Positions 12,773-25,800 of a stretch of 64,000 bases of DNA are shown here, one piece after another. This stretch comes from Coffea arabica. Lineage: Eukaryota > Streptophyta > Magnoliopsida > Gentianales > Rubiaceae. The stretch lies in NCBI RefSeq assembly GCF_036785885.1, contig NC_092323.1, positions 11,106,501 through 11,170,500 on the forward strand, written 5' to 3'. The position numbers and the translations under genes were made by a program. The notes under the pieces were generated by a model, which was not told the origin of the DNA, made no database searches, and saw only the letters and a program-made list of their open reading frames with translations. How positions within the stretch are numbered: the first letter of the stretch is position 1; every line of letters starts with the position of its first letter.

Positions 12773-15700
12773 ATGGGGAGGAGTTGCCGGAATCTTTACT
12801 CCGTTCTAATTTTAGCGGTTATACTTCTTAGCGCTACGGAAGTGAGGTCAGATGCGTCAGATCACAAATACAAAGTCTCAGATCAGGTTCCTCTTTACGC
12901 TAACAAGGTCGGACCTTTCCATAATCCTAGGTAATCTTCTTCAGGTCTTTTCCACTTTTAGTGATTTTTTCTGCTGTCGTAAGTTAAACGTTTGATGTTA
13001 TTTGTTGAATGGCTGCCGTAAAATTATGGCTAATTGTTCCAACTATAGTATTTTAGAGTTTAAATTTTGTTTGGATTGAGTATTCTTCGTCCTTTCTGAG
13101 ATTTTGGAGTTTTTGATGCTTAGAAATGCTGCATGGATGTGTCGGTGGATCGCGTGTTTCAAGTTTTATGTCAGTGGGATTCCAGTTGGTTGGATCTAGA
13201 GTTAAAAGCTGCATCTTGTTTGTCTAATTACAGTATTGGCAGTTGTGTGGGAGATTTTTGTTTGCTAATTGCGCTAATTTTTTTTAAGCTGAAGTAATAG
13301 CTTGGAGATTGTGAGAATGTTAATTGTTGCTGGTGCTTGAATTAGTTTTGTTGCCTATACTGCTGAACTAAAGAAAAGTTTGCATTTTGATGGTGTGAAA
13401 GGGGAGATTCGGGAAGAAAATTAGCTCCTTTTTGTTTCTGTTTTTAAACGTTGATTGGAAGCTCTGCAAGAATGAGGGAAAAGTGACAAGTATTTGATAT
13501 AATAATAAATGAATCATCTTAAGTTGTGAAGAGTACGAAAAGTATCAAGTTGTGGCTAAAAGAAATATGGTGAGAAGTACAATACACGTATGATCTAGCA
13601 CTTGATACAAGTATTCCCTACACTTTAGCTAGTTATCAGGAATTATGTGAGAATTTATTGCATCTGTATCAATGTTTCTTTGCAGTTGGTAAATATGTTT
13701 GTAAGCCATGGAAGCAGAACGTATGCTTCCCCAAGAAATAAGTTGAGAGGAATTAACTTACTAGATCATGAAAAGAAACTTTGTCTAATGCAATTATCCT
13801 GATACTTAAATGTGACAGACGCATTATAACACTTGCAACTGAGTGTATAGGACAGTCAAAAAGAATAGTGATTTGCATATTGCTCCTTGGGGATTTGGTC
13901 AGTTAACAAGAAGAAGATGCTCTTTTGGTCTCTGTCTTGATCAATGATCGTATACTTGCAAGAGATGGAGTTGGTTTCTGTTAATAAAATTGGTTGTTAG
14001 TGGGGTATCCAAGTAATTTTTTTTGGTTTTAAAATTGCAAGCTGGCAATGTGTTGACATAAAATGGCTCTTTTAATAATTGTTTAAGATGTATTTGATGC
14101 CACCTTTTGGACTTGTGGATAGCCCAGAACTTCCATTGTGCTTGCAAGGCTTCTGTTAGCTACAAGTCCTATATAGCGAATGATTTTGGAATGGAGGGTT
14201 ATGTTGGTAATTGATATTGTGGAGCTGCTAAGTAAAGGGCCTATTTGCAACCTGTTCTTGTCAATTGAAAGTAAAGTAGTTCTTGATAATATTATCTATG
14301 AGAATCCCTGTTGAATAGCTAAGTTGCGACTTTGAGAAGACTTTCAGTCAACATCTTCCATCTATAAAAGACTTCTCTAGTGACACCCTTCTCTCAATTT
14401 ATGAGCTTGCAAAATTCAGTATGAAATTATGTGTATATATTCTGTTTATTTTACTTAAGTTTCATTACTGACTTTAAACTCTTTCCCCCCCTGTATGTTG
14501 TAGTGAAACCTACCGGTATTTCGATCTTCCATTCTGTTTACCAGGTATCAAGATGATCGCTTTTATTCTTCTTCCATTAGTTGTTTATCTTTTTTCCTTA
14601 GTCAAGGCTTGATTCTTGATGTATAATGTTTGCAGCTCAGGTGAAAGAGAAAAGGGAAGCACTTGGTGAAGTTTTGAATGGTGATCGTTTAGTTGTTGCT
14701 CCATATAATCTGGAATTTTTGCACGATAAAGAGTCTGAAGTTGTTTGCAAAAAGAAGTTGTCAAAGGAAGAAGTTGCTCAATTTCGAAATGCTGTCTCAA
14801 AAGACTACTACTTTGAGATGTACTATGATGACTTGCCTTTGTGGGGTTTCTTGGGGAAGGTTGAAAAGACTGGCAAAACTGATCCAAGCGAGTACAAGTA
14901 TTACTTATTTAAGAATATCCATTTTGAAATCTTATACAAAAAGGATCGTGTTATTGAGATCAATGCACGAACTGACCCTGGTTCTATAGTGGATATAACT
15001 GATGATAAGGAAGTGGATGTGGAATTCATGTACTCCGTCAAATGGAAGGAAACCACTACCCCTTTTGAAAAGAGGATGGAGAAATATTCTCATTCATCTT
15101 CCTTACCACATCACTTGGAAATTCATTGGTTCTCAATTATCAATTCATGTGTCACAGTTCTCCTCTTAACTGGTTTTCTGGCCACAATTTTGATGCGAGT
15201 CCTTAAGAATGATTTTGTTAAGTAAGTACATCTTATTATTTGTGACCCATTCATGTTATACAAATTCATTCGTGCTGCTTGACTGTCTTTTACTGTTTGT
15301 CCTGATGGATAAATGCTCTGTAATAATATTTGGTGTTTATTGAAAGATACGAGCACGATGAGGAGACGGCTGATGACCAAGAAGAAACTGGGTGGAAGTA
15401 TATTCATGGTGATGTCTTCAGATTCCCTAAATACAAATCCTTGCTTGCTGCTTCCCTTGGATCTGGTTCTCAGCTATTTACCCTGTAAGTTAGTCTTTGG
15501 AGTTTTGTCTCATAGTATTATGCAACTCAAGCAAGTTTCTTTTAACTCCGTGGTGCCAGAAGGTGGTGAAGTTAATTGTGCACTTTTCCATTTCAGAACA
15601 ATCTTTATATTTATTCTTGCTCTTGTTGGTGTATTTTACCCTTATAACCGAGGAGCTCTCTTCACTGCATTGGTGGTCATATATGCACTTACTTCTGGAA

Positions 15701-17871
15701 TTGCTGGCTATACTGCAGCCTCTTTCTATTGCCAGCTTGAGGGAACCAATTGGGTATGTAACTCATACTTTTGGCTAGTATAAGAATTGTTTTGTGATCT
15801 TTTTAGTTTAGAATTGTATCACTGTAATTTCATCATCATCATCATCATCTTCTTCTTCTTGTTCCTCTTTTTTTGGGTTTTTGGGTATGCATGTTAATTT
15901 GGGGAGACTTGTGTATTGTATGTCTTGGAAGCATGATGTAGCTCTTCCCTGGTTTGGAACTTGCGAACATTTTTGCACATCCAATTTTGCAGTCCTTCAA
16001 TTTGGAAACTTATTACTTTTCAGTAAATGGTCCATAAGAATTCTCTCGGGGATGGAGCTTTAAAATGTTAGGGTACATATGGAAGTGTTTCCTCTGTTTT
16101 TGTGCTTGGATCCATAAATTTCTAACTTTTGAAGAAGATGAGAACTATGCTGCAATTGCATCTTTGTGTTTTTGAAAGTGTCATTATTTTCACACTAAAT
16201 AACTGGATCGCATGTTATAACGGACAAAACATCTCCATCAGTTATTTCTCTTTTTCTTCCAAGCTGTTGCACACAATCAATGTGGTGGTAAGAATTTGCA
16301 TCACTCATAGAAGCTATGACTAATTATTCTCATTTTCTTTTCCCCCTTCTACAGGTTAGAAACTTGTTGTTGACTGGAGGCCTGTTTTGTGGACCGCTGT
16401 TTTTAACATTTTGCTTCCTCAACACTGTTGCTATTGCTTACAGTGCCACTGCAGCACTTCCATTTGGTACTATTGTGGTCATATTTCTCATATGGGCCCT
16501 TGTCACATCACCTTTGCTAGTCTTAGGTGGGATTGCAGGAAAGAATAGCAAGGCAGAGTTTCAAGCTCCATGTCGTACGACAAAATACCCAAGAGAGATC
16601 CCACCATTGCCTTGGTACCGTGGAACTCTACCTCAGATGGCAATGGCAGGTTTCTTGCCTTTCAGTGCCATATACATTGAGCTCTACTACATATTTGCTA
16701 GTGTTTGGGGTCACAGGATTTACACCATCTACAGCATCTTATTCATAGTCTTCATTATTCTCCTGATTGTCACTGCATTCATCACTGTGGCTCTTACATA
16801 TTTTCAACTTGCTGCTGAAGACCATGAATGGTGGTGGAGGTATGTTTTCCGACTTAAATCTTTATTGACTAAATTTGCAATACTTGTTTTTAGTTGATTA
16901 AAGTTTGTTTCTCATGATGTTTTCTGGCAATGGATGTCTAAATCAAGGGCTCCTTGTCACACCAGATAGTTTAAAGTATATGGTTGATTGTCTAAATCAT
17001 GTGTGAAGTACCGCATGATGTTTTCTGATAGTTCTATTTGATATGAATAATAGTTTCCGGCAAGTCCAACATATGGTAGCCTAGCCAGGAGGATGCCAAT
17101 TTTTCTTGATTTCACTTTTTTGGATATCTCAATTTTGAATTTGACTTACAACATATATCTAATTAAGTTCATTTTGAAATTGGTAATGCATTTCATGATG
17201 ATCTATTAGATTATTAAAGTAAGTTATAAAGCTTCGAGGCTTGCTAGAAAAATGATTCATAGATTGATCAAAGCGGACCAAAGTAATCAATTGATTTCTC
17301 TATATATGAAGTTGTTTTGTGCTGTAGAAGGGATAGAAAATTTTAGTGTGCATAAAGACACAGTTTAATCATTTTAATTGGTATTGACAATGAGTGATGA
17401 CTATGATTAAGGTGTCTGGTCCTAGAGAAAAAGAGAGAGAGAACGACAAACTTTAATACCATCATATTATAGTAATGTTCGGTGAATTGGTAAAAGATAT
17501 GTGAAATTGCAGTTAGACTTTTGTTTATTGGCTTGCGGAAGCATATCTGTGAAGGTTCTGTCTAACATCAATTAAGGCTAAGTAATGAGTAACTTTTACT
17601 TTCGTGGTTTCGTGTTCTCATCCCAAGCTATTTGGATTCTGTTGCCTTCAGATCTTTTCTTTGCGGTGGCTCAACTGGGTTGTTCATCTATGGATACTGC
17701 CTCTATTACTATTATGCGCGATCAGACATGTCTGGCTTCATGCAAACGTCATTTTTCTTTGGTTACATGGCTTGCGTTTGCTATGCCTTCTTTCTCATGC
17801 TGGGGACCGTTGGTTTCCGTGCGGCATTGTTCTTTGTCCGCCACATATATCGCTCAATCAAGTGTGAATAA
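12773..17871 (+). CDS. Transmembrane nine (TM9SF/EMP70) protein, copy B, 594 aa, seven exons
   Basis: Exons are 12773-12930, 14504-14544, 14636-15221, 15347-15484, 15597-15753, 16355-16839 and 17652-17871 (1785 bp with stop). Exons 2, 4, 5, 6 and 7 have exactly the copy A lengths (41, 138, 157, 485 and 220 bp) and all phases agree, so the pair arose by tandem duplication of a complete gene. The protein has a signal peptide ([20 protein letters not shown]), the luminal start [20 protein letters not shown], nine membrane segments and the same KCE terminus. The last 72 residues differ from copy A at one position (CYAFF versus CYGFF), while the luminal domain differs much more. Intron 1 is 1573 bp, about twice that of copy A. 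The likely role is Golgi/endosomal membrane protein sorting. Confidence 0.93.
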
Positions 17872-19154
17872 GATGTTGGGTGATCAATCGTCCATATTCA
17901 CTAGGTATGTTTTCCTCTGTAGAAAATTTGTTGGGTTTCTGTAAAATGTGAGAATATGTTGTTGGAAGACTCTGACGAGTAGAAGCGGGAATGCGATGCC
18001 ATGTCCTCTCAGGTCTTTGTCAAAGGCAAACTGTTGAGTGCAGCTGAGTGGTCACACATTGCATGATTTTCCAGCTGGATTAGATACAATTTGGGTAACC
18101 ATTGAAATAGGAGAAATATTTTAGGAGAAAGCCAGAGTGAGTCAAGAGGCAGCAGCCAGGGTTATGCGGAAGCAGACTGAGGTTATTTTGTTGACAACTA
18201 AATAATTGGTGTCTAAAGTATAAATTAGGTTTTTTTTTGGGTCTCCTTTTCTTTTTTTATTGAATTTTATGTACCAATAGAAACTGTAGTGTGTGAAACA
18301 ATGATAATTGCATGCCGCCTCAATTTTGCATCTAAGAGTTGTTCAATTCTTTTGAACCCCCACCAGAAAAGGGCATTGCTTTCGCTGATTCTGTACGTCG
18401 TGCGTCCATACATAGCTCGCTACTTTCTTACCTTCGTTTTCACTCTTACTGCCTTTTGACACAAAATCTCCGGATTCATGTTTCCTGCTTCTTCTGTGAT
18501 TATCAACTCTTCTAACTTTAGTAACAAAGCAAATCAGGAGTTCTAAGCGGCCCTCAAATTAAAGACACCTTGTTTGTGCCACACACACACTATATACATA
18601 TATACATATATATATATATGTATACGGTGGGGTTGGTGACCCGGTTTTACTGAAGCCGGAAAGTTAATTAGGAATTCGGTCTTGGGGGTCTTGTTGTTTA
18701 GCTATTGAATGGAAGAACCATTTGTTTGACGAGACGAGACTTTAGTTAATGGCGCAAGCAAGTTGTCTGAAAAGCATACAATTATCCTCAAATAAACGTA
18801 CGCGCCATTGATAACTTGAACTTGCATCAAGGAAAGAAGCTGATAAAAGTGATGAAGTCCTTATTATTGTTCGTTTTATTTTTTTGGGTCACATTGGAAT
18901 TTTTTGCTATTCTGAAGTCAACTAACATTTGATTTTTAAGAGACAAAGTCTTTGTTATGAATAATTATTTTAATTGTTTGAAGACAAATAACGTCCCAAG
19001 CTTAAATTCAATGTAGTAGCGGGGAAATGAATATATGATCCGAAGTAATAAGCAAATATCGAAAAACATAATTACAAAAAGTATCAAAAACTAGACCCCT
19101 GTAATTTTATATGCAGCTCAAAAAGAACAAACAGAATGAATGGAAAAAGAGAAC
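17872..19154. other. Spacer between TM9 copy B and the ubiquitin-like gene
   Basis: Convergent intergenic space containing the 3' UTRs of both neighbours. No coding signal was seen. A compound AC/TA microsatellite lies at about 18583-18620. Confidence 0.6.
18583..18620. repeat. AC/TA compound microsatellite
   Basis: A short (CA)n run changes into alternating TATACA/TATATA sequence. It lies in the convergent spacer with no gene overlap. Confidence 0.7.
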
Positions 19155-20006
19155 TCACAATCCACCTGAAATGCTCCCATTGAAGATCTCAATGGTATCT
19201 CCTTGAACGACATGGTGCCATCTAAATGATCGATCATCATCCATCACATTTTGTTTGTAAATGAAGAAATATCCTTCTTGTGGAAGATTCAAATCCAGGT
19301 TGTGGTTTAACTTTTGAAGCTCGTTTCTGAGTTGTCCAACATTATCAGAAGGGCTCACTTCCACAGGGATCTTCCTCGTTCCGCACTTTGTCAAGACCAT
19401 AATCTTCATCTTCTTCGATCCACTGGAATTCCCCACCGACGATCCTGATGAAGTCGTAGACGATGATGGCCTAATACTAACATCAATTTCTGAGTGATCA
19501 AAAAGCTCACATTCAACTAGACTTCGATGATCTTGCAATTCAACACCGCCTGCTCCTGCATGAATGATTAACCTGCCAACCGGAATGCCTTCCATCTCAT
19601 GAATCTTCTCTTTCAGCCTTCTGATACTGTCATTGACGTCCATCTCCACCGCAACACCAAGTTTGGACGCTGGCATCTTGACGAGAAGCTGGATTTTCTT
19701 GGAGGAGGGCGACAATGAAAACTCGTGTTCCAATTTAACAACATTGTTAGTAGCACAAGTATTATTAGTATTAAGTTTTTCGGGATCAGAAGCCACAACA
19801 AGTTGAATGCAAGAGCGATCAAGGATTTCTGAGGAGTGGACATTGAGTTCATCATTGAGAACGTCGCCATTGAAGATTAAGGATTGTTTAGAAATGGGGA
19901 TTCCTTGGTGCTTTTGGATCTTCTCTTTGATCTCAAGCACGGTATCAAAATAACCTATTTCAATGGAGAATGACCTGCCTCTTGTGGGTTGAAAGATCAA
20001 ATCCAT
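19155..20006 (-). CDS. Intronless protein with three ubiquitin-like domains, 283 aa
   Basis: A single open frame from ATG at 20006 to the stop at 19155. Three beta-grasp ubiquitin-like units are recognisable: residues about 1-75 (MDLIFQPTRGRSFSIEIGYF, EIKEKIQKHQGIPISKQSLIF), about 104-182 (IRRLKEKIHEMEGIPVGRLI) and about 198-283 (MKIMVLTKCGTRKIPVEVSP, ending MDDDRSFRWHHVVQGDTIEI). Polar Ser/Asn/Thr linkers separate them. Units 1 and 2 lack a Gly-Gly processing site, so this is not a polyubiquitin precursor. The protein ends SGGL, which only loosely recalls a ubiquitin tail. Plants have a poorly studied family of such multi-Ubl proteins; adaptor roles in the ubiquitin-proteasome system are an inference. 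The target and biochemical role cannot be told from the sequence. Confidence 0.85.
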   Translation of the reverse strand: MDLIFQPTRGRSFSIEIGYFDTVLEIKEKIQKHQGIPISKQSLIFNGDVLNDELNVHSSEILDRSCIQLVVASDPEKLNTNNTCATNNVVKLEHEFSLSPSSKKIQLLVKMPASKLGVAVEMDVNDSIRRLKEKIHEMEGIPVGRLIIHAGAGGVELQDHRSLVECELFDHSEIDVSIRPSSSTTSSGSSVGNSSGSKKMKIMVLTKCGTRKIPVEVSPSDNVGQLRNELQKLNHNLDLNLPQEGYFFIYKQNVMDDDRSFRWHHVVQGDTIEIFNGSISGGL

Positions 20007-21061
20007 TTTTAGTTGTTGTCAATGATAATAGATAGAAGGGAGTAGTACGTTATAATATCAAGTGAGTGTGCTGTAACAGTATCCGATATTTGCCTAACCG
20101 TTATTAGATATGGATATCTATATTCAACTTTGTTGGGCTGTAGTCAAAGGCAAATGCCCCTGTGACCTCCTTTTTTTTTCTTTTTCTTTTTTTTTTTCAA
20201 ATACAAAAAAGTGTGTGTGTGGGAGTGGGTTTAACCCCGATTATCAATTATCACGGCGGATAGGACTCCGTTCACAAATAACTTACAAGGAATCGTCCAT
20301 CAATGTCGTTCTCCCATCAATCAACCGTGCAATCACTCGTGCAATCCGATGAACGCAGTCCTTGCATCAGATCGGCAGTGCGATTGAAACCTCTAATATC
20401 TGATGAACACAATCCTCGTATTGACTCCAACTTCTGATGTCCCGTCCCATGAAATTCTGATGTTGCGCAGTTCTTTAGTTTGGCGGCGGTTATTTGGCTT
20501 TATATTCTAAATACATGGCCATAATGCTATTGTTTGTTTCAATCTTTTTCATTGATACGTACCCTTTAAAACTTCAAATTGTTTTTTTTCTAGAATTTCA
20601 ATAAATCCAAAGATAAACCGCTGGATACAAAAGTATGTTCTGATTCATAGACTGATAAAAGGAACATATGACGTGAACCCAAAAAAGGAAAAAAATATTC
20701 AATGGATACAATTCGTATTTGGAAATCAAGATTTAACATGAAAATCTTGTGCAGTGCACATGATAATCCAATTTTAAGCATTAATATAATACCGGCTGAA
20801 GATTTAGTTACTCTAAAGAGTAGTCAATAATTGACACAAAAAAAAAAAAGATTGCTTGAACACTAGCTATGTTTTTTTTTTTTTTTTTTTTTGTACATAT
20901 GGTGCAAATTAAGAGAAAATGTGATTTAGTTTGATCTTGAAAATTTATCAAATAAATCATATTGGCATGGTGATTTTATTTTAAATTTTTATTATATATT
21001 TTTGCAAATCTTAGCAACTGTACACTGTAGCAATAATAATTCTTTTGCACAATTGCATTTA

Positions 21062-21200
21062 GAATTAATTTTCTATACACTGACGGTGTGTAAATTCACC
21101 GTTGGATACACGACAACTAATTTGAATTTAAAATCTAAATTTTAGATATGTGTCATACATCCAATCATGATATTATATACATTGTACATAACATTAATTC
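21062..21200. mobile_element. Tourist-like (PIF/Harbinger-type) MITE
   Basis: A 139-bp element begins GAATTAAT and ends ATTAATTC as inverted repeats. It is flanked by TTA on both sides (21059-21061 and 21201-21203), the target site typical of PIF/Harbinger elements. It has no coding capacity. The short terminal repeat and 3-bp target site are suggestive rather than decisive. Confidence 0.5.
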
Positions 21201-21491
21201 TTAGATTTATGCCGCATTTGTTAGTAGATGTCATAAAATCTTAAATGGTTTCCATATTAACATGTTAACCAGCAGTGCATGTAAGATAGACTTCAATTAA
21301 ATTTAATTCACCATTTAACTGCACCAAAAATGTTCTCAATTACTTTTGTGCTTGACAATACATTTAGCATAAGCGTAGAGGTATATCGTGTTCATCAAAA
21401 TTAGAAACTCAATTTAATCACTAGCACTCGAAGGAGCAAAGTGACTGGAGAAAATTAAAGAAAAGAAAAGTAGTATTTACTCTATATGCTA

Positions 21492-21971
21492 GATGGATAA
21501 TTTTTTATGAGGTGTACAATATTGTTCATCTTATGACTTGCTTTTCAATGATTTATAAAGTCCCTTTCTGCTTTATTATACCAGAAAAACTTTGTCTGTT
21601 AGGTTAAGGATGTCGTACTTAAATTATTTTAGACGAGAGAATATGAAACTTTCTTTTTTCTTTTGTCAAAGGGCAGGATGAAAAAGAGTTCCTAAGGTTC
21701 AAAATTAAAATGTTTCAATCATGGATACCTTTTTTTTTATTTATTTAATGAGATGTACGATCTTGTTCATCTTTTCACTTGCTCTTTAACGATTCATATA
21801 AGTCCCTTTCTGAATTAGTATATGAGAGAATACCTGTCATGTGAAATTCAGGGTTTTATACTTAAATAATTTCAGATGAAAGAACATGAAATCTTTTTCT
21901 CATTTTTTTTTGTCTTGTTAAAGAAAAGAAAGATAAAGAATACCTGAGGTTCAAAGTAAAAATGCTTAGGA
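21492..21971. repeat. Diverged tandem duplication of a ~230-bp AT-rich segment
   Basis: The segment at about 21492-21714 is followed directly by a related one at about 21721-21971. Both share, in order, the landmarks GTACRATnTTGTTCATCTT, AAGTCCCTTTCTG, TACTTAAAT-ATTT-AGA and CCT-AGGTTCAAA. Divergence is high, so the duplication is old. No ORF spans it. Confidence 0.6.
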
Positions 21972-22836
21972 AAATTTAGGGAAAAGATAATTTGATAAGT
22001 TTTGTGCAATTTAAACTTGGAAAGAGCCCCTAAATCTGCATAATCTTTTATCTATTAAAGTTATAATAGTTTTTGTTGGAAAGTGTTAACATAGAGGCGA
22101 AAGTTGTCTCTTACCAAAGTTAAGGAGCATTTAGCTATTAGCATTCGAAAGTGTTTTTGCTCCATTGACCAAAACTATAATGGACGCATCAAAGCCGCTT
22201 CCTGGCTACTAACATAAATCAGGGGAAACTTCAGATTTTTGCTATTACTTTTAGGGCCTTTTTATTTACCCATTAAACTTCAGTTCTCTTACTTCAGATT
22301 TCAGTATCCTCAATTTTCAACTTGCATTTAGGCCCAATAGACTTTCTACCCTTGCAAAGAAGCATGACAGCAAGTCCTAGTCAGTTAATTCCAGATTGTA
22401 GCAGGCAACAAACCTGAGATTATAAATCACCTAACAAAGGTGAATCAACCATTTGGTTGTTTCTTCTCATCACAAGACCGATAAACATGCAAACCACACA
22501 CGAAGAAAAAAATATAGTCGTCAAAGGGCTTGACGATTGATCACTCTGATCAGTCTTCAGTTCTTTGAAATAAATTGAGCAATGAAACTTCGCTAGAACA
22601 GAATAAACCATTCAACAATTCTAATATACATGCAGTCCTTCCCCACTGCATATTCATGAAAGGCAATGGCATAACTGATATTGTGTAGTCTAGTCTGGAA
22701 ATATCAGATTGAATGTCATCAAGAAGGGTGAGAAAAACTAGAGGAAAGAGATAGAAGCTTCATCAAAGGAAGAGAGCCAATCTGGTACAAGTCGATCCAT
22801 GAAGCTAATACGCTGGCAAAGAAAACAGTGCTCGCA

Positions 22837-25800
22837 CTACCTCCAAGTAGAACCACCAAGTCTAATAACCTCCTCAGTGCCACTATCCCTATTAGGCCCC
22901 CTGTCCTTGCCCGTGTCCTCCTTTTGATTGCCCAAATCGCCATATATATCTTTAAGTTTCGCCAGATTGCTGGATGCAGTAGTCTTCTCCCTGTTCCCAT
23001 CTCGAGGTGAACTACGATGATCACCATGCATACTATGCTCGTACATGCTTTGACTTCTGCTTCTGCTCCTGCTCCTGCTCCTACGGGAACTACCTTCACT
23101 ATAATGTCGGCTGCCATCATGGCTCCTCCTCTCATAATCCCTTCCACTTTCCCGGGACCGTCGATCATAGTCATACCTTCGTTCTCTATCTCTGTCTCTG
23201 TCCCGCTCCCTATCCCGATATTGTTCCCTGTCCCGGTCCCTCTCTCTGTCTCGGTTCCTGTCCCTGTCCCTGCCACGATCCCTATCTATATAATCCCGGT
23301 CAGACAACTCACGGCTTTGGCTTTGACGACCACTGGGGGAACGTCTTGAATCATCGTCTCTATCATATGATGGTGTTGGTATGGTGCGTCGGACAGGAGA
23401 TGAATCTCTAGTTGATGCACGATGTGGAGCACGCTGACCAAAAGAGACGGAGAGAGCAGCCTTAACAGATGGTGGCCGACGGGCAGTTTCATCAGATCCA
23501 CGTGTTGATTCCCCAGTGGTACCACAATGCTTGGTTGGAAGCTTCAGTTTTTCGAGATTGGATACAACAGAGCGCAGCACAGGAACAGGGATGCGAGGAA
23601 AAAGAGTATCAAAATAGTACTGCAATTAAAAGTTGTCCGATTAAGTACTTGCATTTAAAGTCAAATTCAACAAATGCAACACTATATTATGCTTTCAACT
23701 CAAACAATTCAGCACTACTGTAGCAGTGATTCTCACAAACATTTAGTCCAAGAAGGGATTTGTGCAAGCAACCTGTAGCATAATTATCTAGGAAGTGAAA
23801 GGGTTAAGAATTCCTCTGGTCAGAATCAAGCTCAAATAAACAGAAGTATATTGCTTGAACCTTCAAAATCAAGTACATGAGTATGCTCATCAGCCTCATT
23901 TTCAAGTCCTCCAGACCTGCCTAACTACAGTATTTACATTAATCATAGTTAAATCTTCTTTCAGAATTTTGAAAACATTGCAACAAATTAAAGAAGAAAG
24001 TAGGGTAATAGCAATGCGTCACACTAACATTCATGGCCTCTAGCTCAGAAAAAATGAACTTTAGACAACTCTTCCAATCTGCCTGAAGAGGCTAAGCATA
24101 AAAGCATTTAGACGGTAAGATAATCACAGTTGCAATCCAAGGACATCAGAAAAGAATGGTATGGCACCTGACCTGTCCAAGAAGCAAGTCCCTAATATAA
24201 ACACCCATTGTAGTCATGCGACCATTGGATCCAGGAGCAAATTCCTGAAAAAGGAAACAAACTATAAAACAACACGAACATAAAACACCCAAAAAACCTC
24301 AACACGAAAGGAGGTAGTAGACATATAAGCACTAGATATCTACCAAAAGAACAATTACATCATACAGCATTAAAAGCTTGTATAAGACATTTGAGATTCG
24401 TTTCACAAGATATCTACTGTAAGTTTTAGAAGAATCTTAAATTATTAAACCACATATTTATTCAAGTTGCAAAAGGTAAAATCAACTTATCCCAAAAAAG
24501 AAGCCCAAAAGATAAAAATCAACAGCTGCATGACCACCTAATAAAAGAAGACCACCTAAGCAGCAAAGAAAGAGTTACACTTGCACCCAGCAAAATCTGT
24601 AATAGCACATTGAAGATGTGGACAACAACCAACACATGAACAAGAAACATGCGCGCGCTCTGCAAGAAGACCTTGCACATCACATTGAGCACGAAAATGA
24701 GGGGACACCATAGGGAGAGTGCAAGATGCATTAACCAATTACAAGTTCAAAATATTCACAAGTCAAAAACACATGAAAAAGGTATTTGACTGAATTTAAA
24801 GGATTAGTCCCTTTGATTCCATTATGTGTCTTCAAGAGAGAAGAGGGGAAAGAAGAATGGCGAAAGGGGTGGTGAAAGATGAACCTCACTCCAAAACAAA
24901 TAAGCAAGGCCCTTGATGACTAGCTATCATTGGTTTTCTTCTTCCAAAAAAAATTTTCAGAACATTTCTAACTAACGTTCACAAATCATAAGCTACAGAA
25001 GTTCAAAAATTGCATCTACTGCAAAAATTAGAGATGTTAAATTCCCCCAAGAGGGAAACAAGTCAATTGGGACTTCAAATCATGTAACCAAAGTCAAGCC
25101 AAAGTGTCAGAAGTCAGAAATGCACCTGGTGCATACCTCATCATCCTTGATAAATGGTTCATACCAGTTCCATAGAGTCTTTGGATCAGCATAATATCTT
25201 AGGTAAAGGAACCCAACCTGCAAAAGCAATAACTTGCATTAGTTTACCTGACTAATATCATAGATAGGAATGCAAATATATCTCAAATATCAGTGATAAC
25301 TCAAAACAAAATTAAAATACATGTCAACATGATATGCGATTTTCATAATGTAAGAAAGCTAGGAAAACCATTTTGTGATCTAATCTGCACCCTCCAGTTA
25401 ATGCAGCAAAATAAATTGCTACCCTCCAGCCCTTAGCTAATTTGTACTTCATCACAAAATATTTGTTACCATTGAAAGCGAAACAAATTTTCTCTAGTAT
25501 AATACTCTGTATATCTACTGAAATAAGAAACAACTAAAGAGATAGGAGAAAAAAATCAGAAAAAATAAAAAATGTGAAGGTGGATTTGGTAGCAAAGAGC
25601 CAAAAGCAATCATGTCTTCAAGCTATTTCATGCTGGAACTATTACCACTTTCTATTCTCATATTTGCTGCCAAGCATCATCAAGCATTGGAGAGACCCAA
25701 AAAGAACCTGGCTGTCTCACACTGATGTAGCAAAAACACCAACATTACATGAAAATTAGGTCAATTTCCAATTGATCAATTCTGTGATGCCATCTAATTG

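Larger units (their letters stand above)
20007..22836. other. Intergenic region between the Ubl gene and the splicing factor gene
   Basis: About 2.8 kb without a supported gene. It contains a T-rich tract (20170-20200), poly-T at about 20872-20892, a Tourist-like MITE (21062-21200), a diverged tandem duplication (about 21492-21971), and the 3' UTR of the PRP38B-like gene at its right end. Confidence 0.6.

Noticed and set aside
22719-23525. Several overlapping ORFs on both strands over the splicing factor tail
   Set aside because: They are shadows of the Arg-rich repetitive coding exon, whose codon bias leaves other frames open.
22837-23619. Repetitive codon tract that could be mistaken for a CRISPR or satellite array
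   Set aside because: The repeats encode alternating Arg-Asp/Arg-Glu/Ser within an intact frame; there is no spacer structure.
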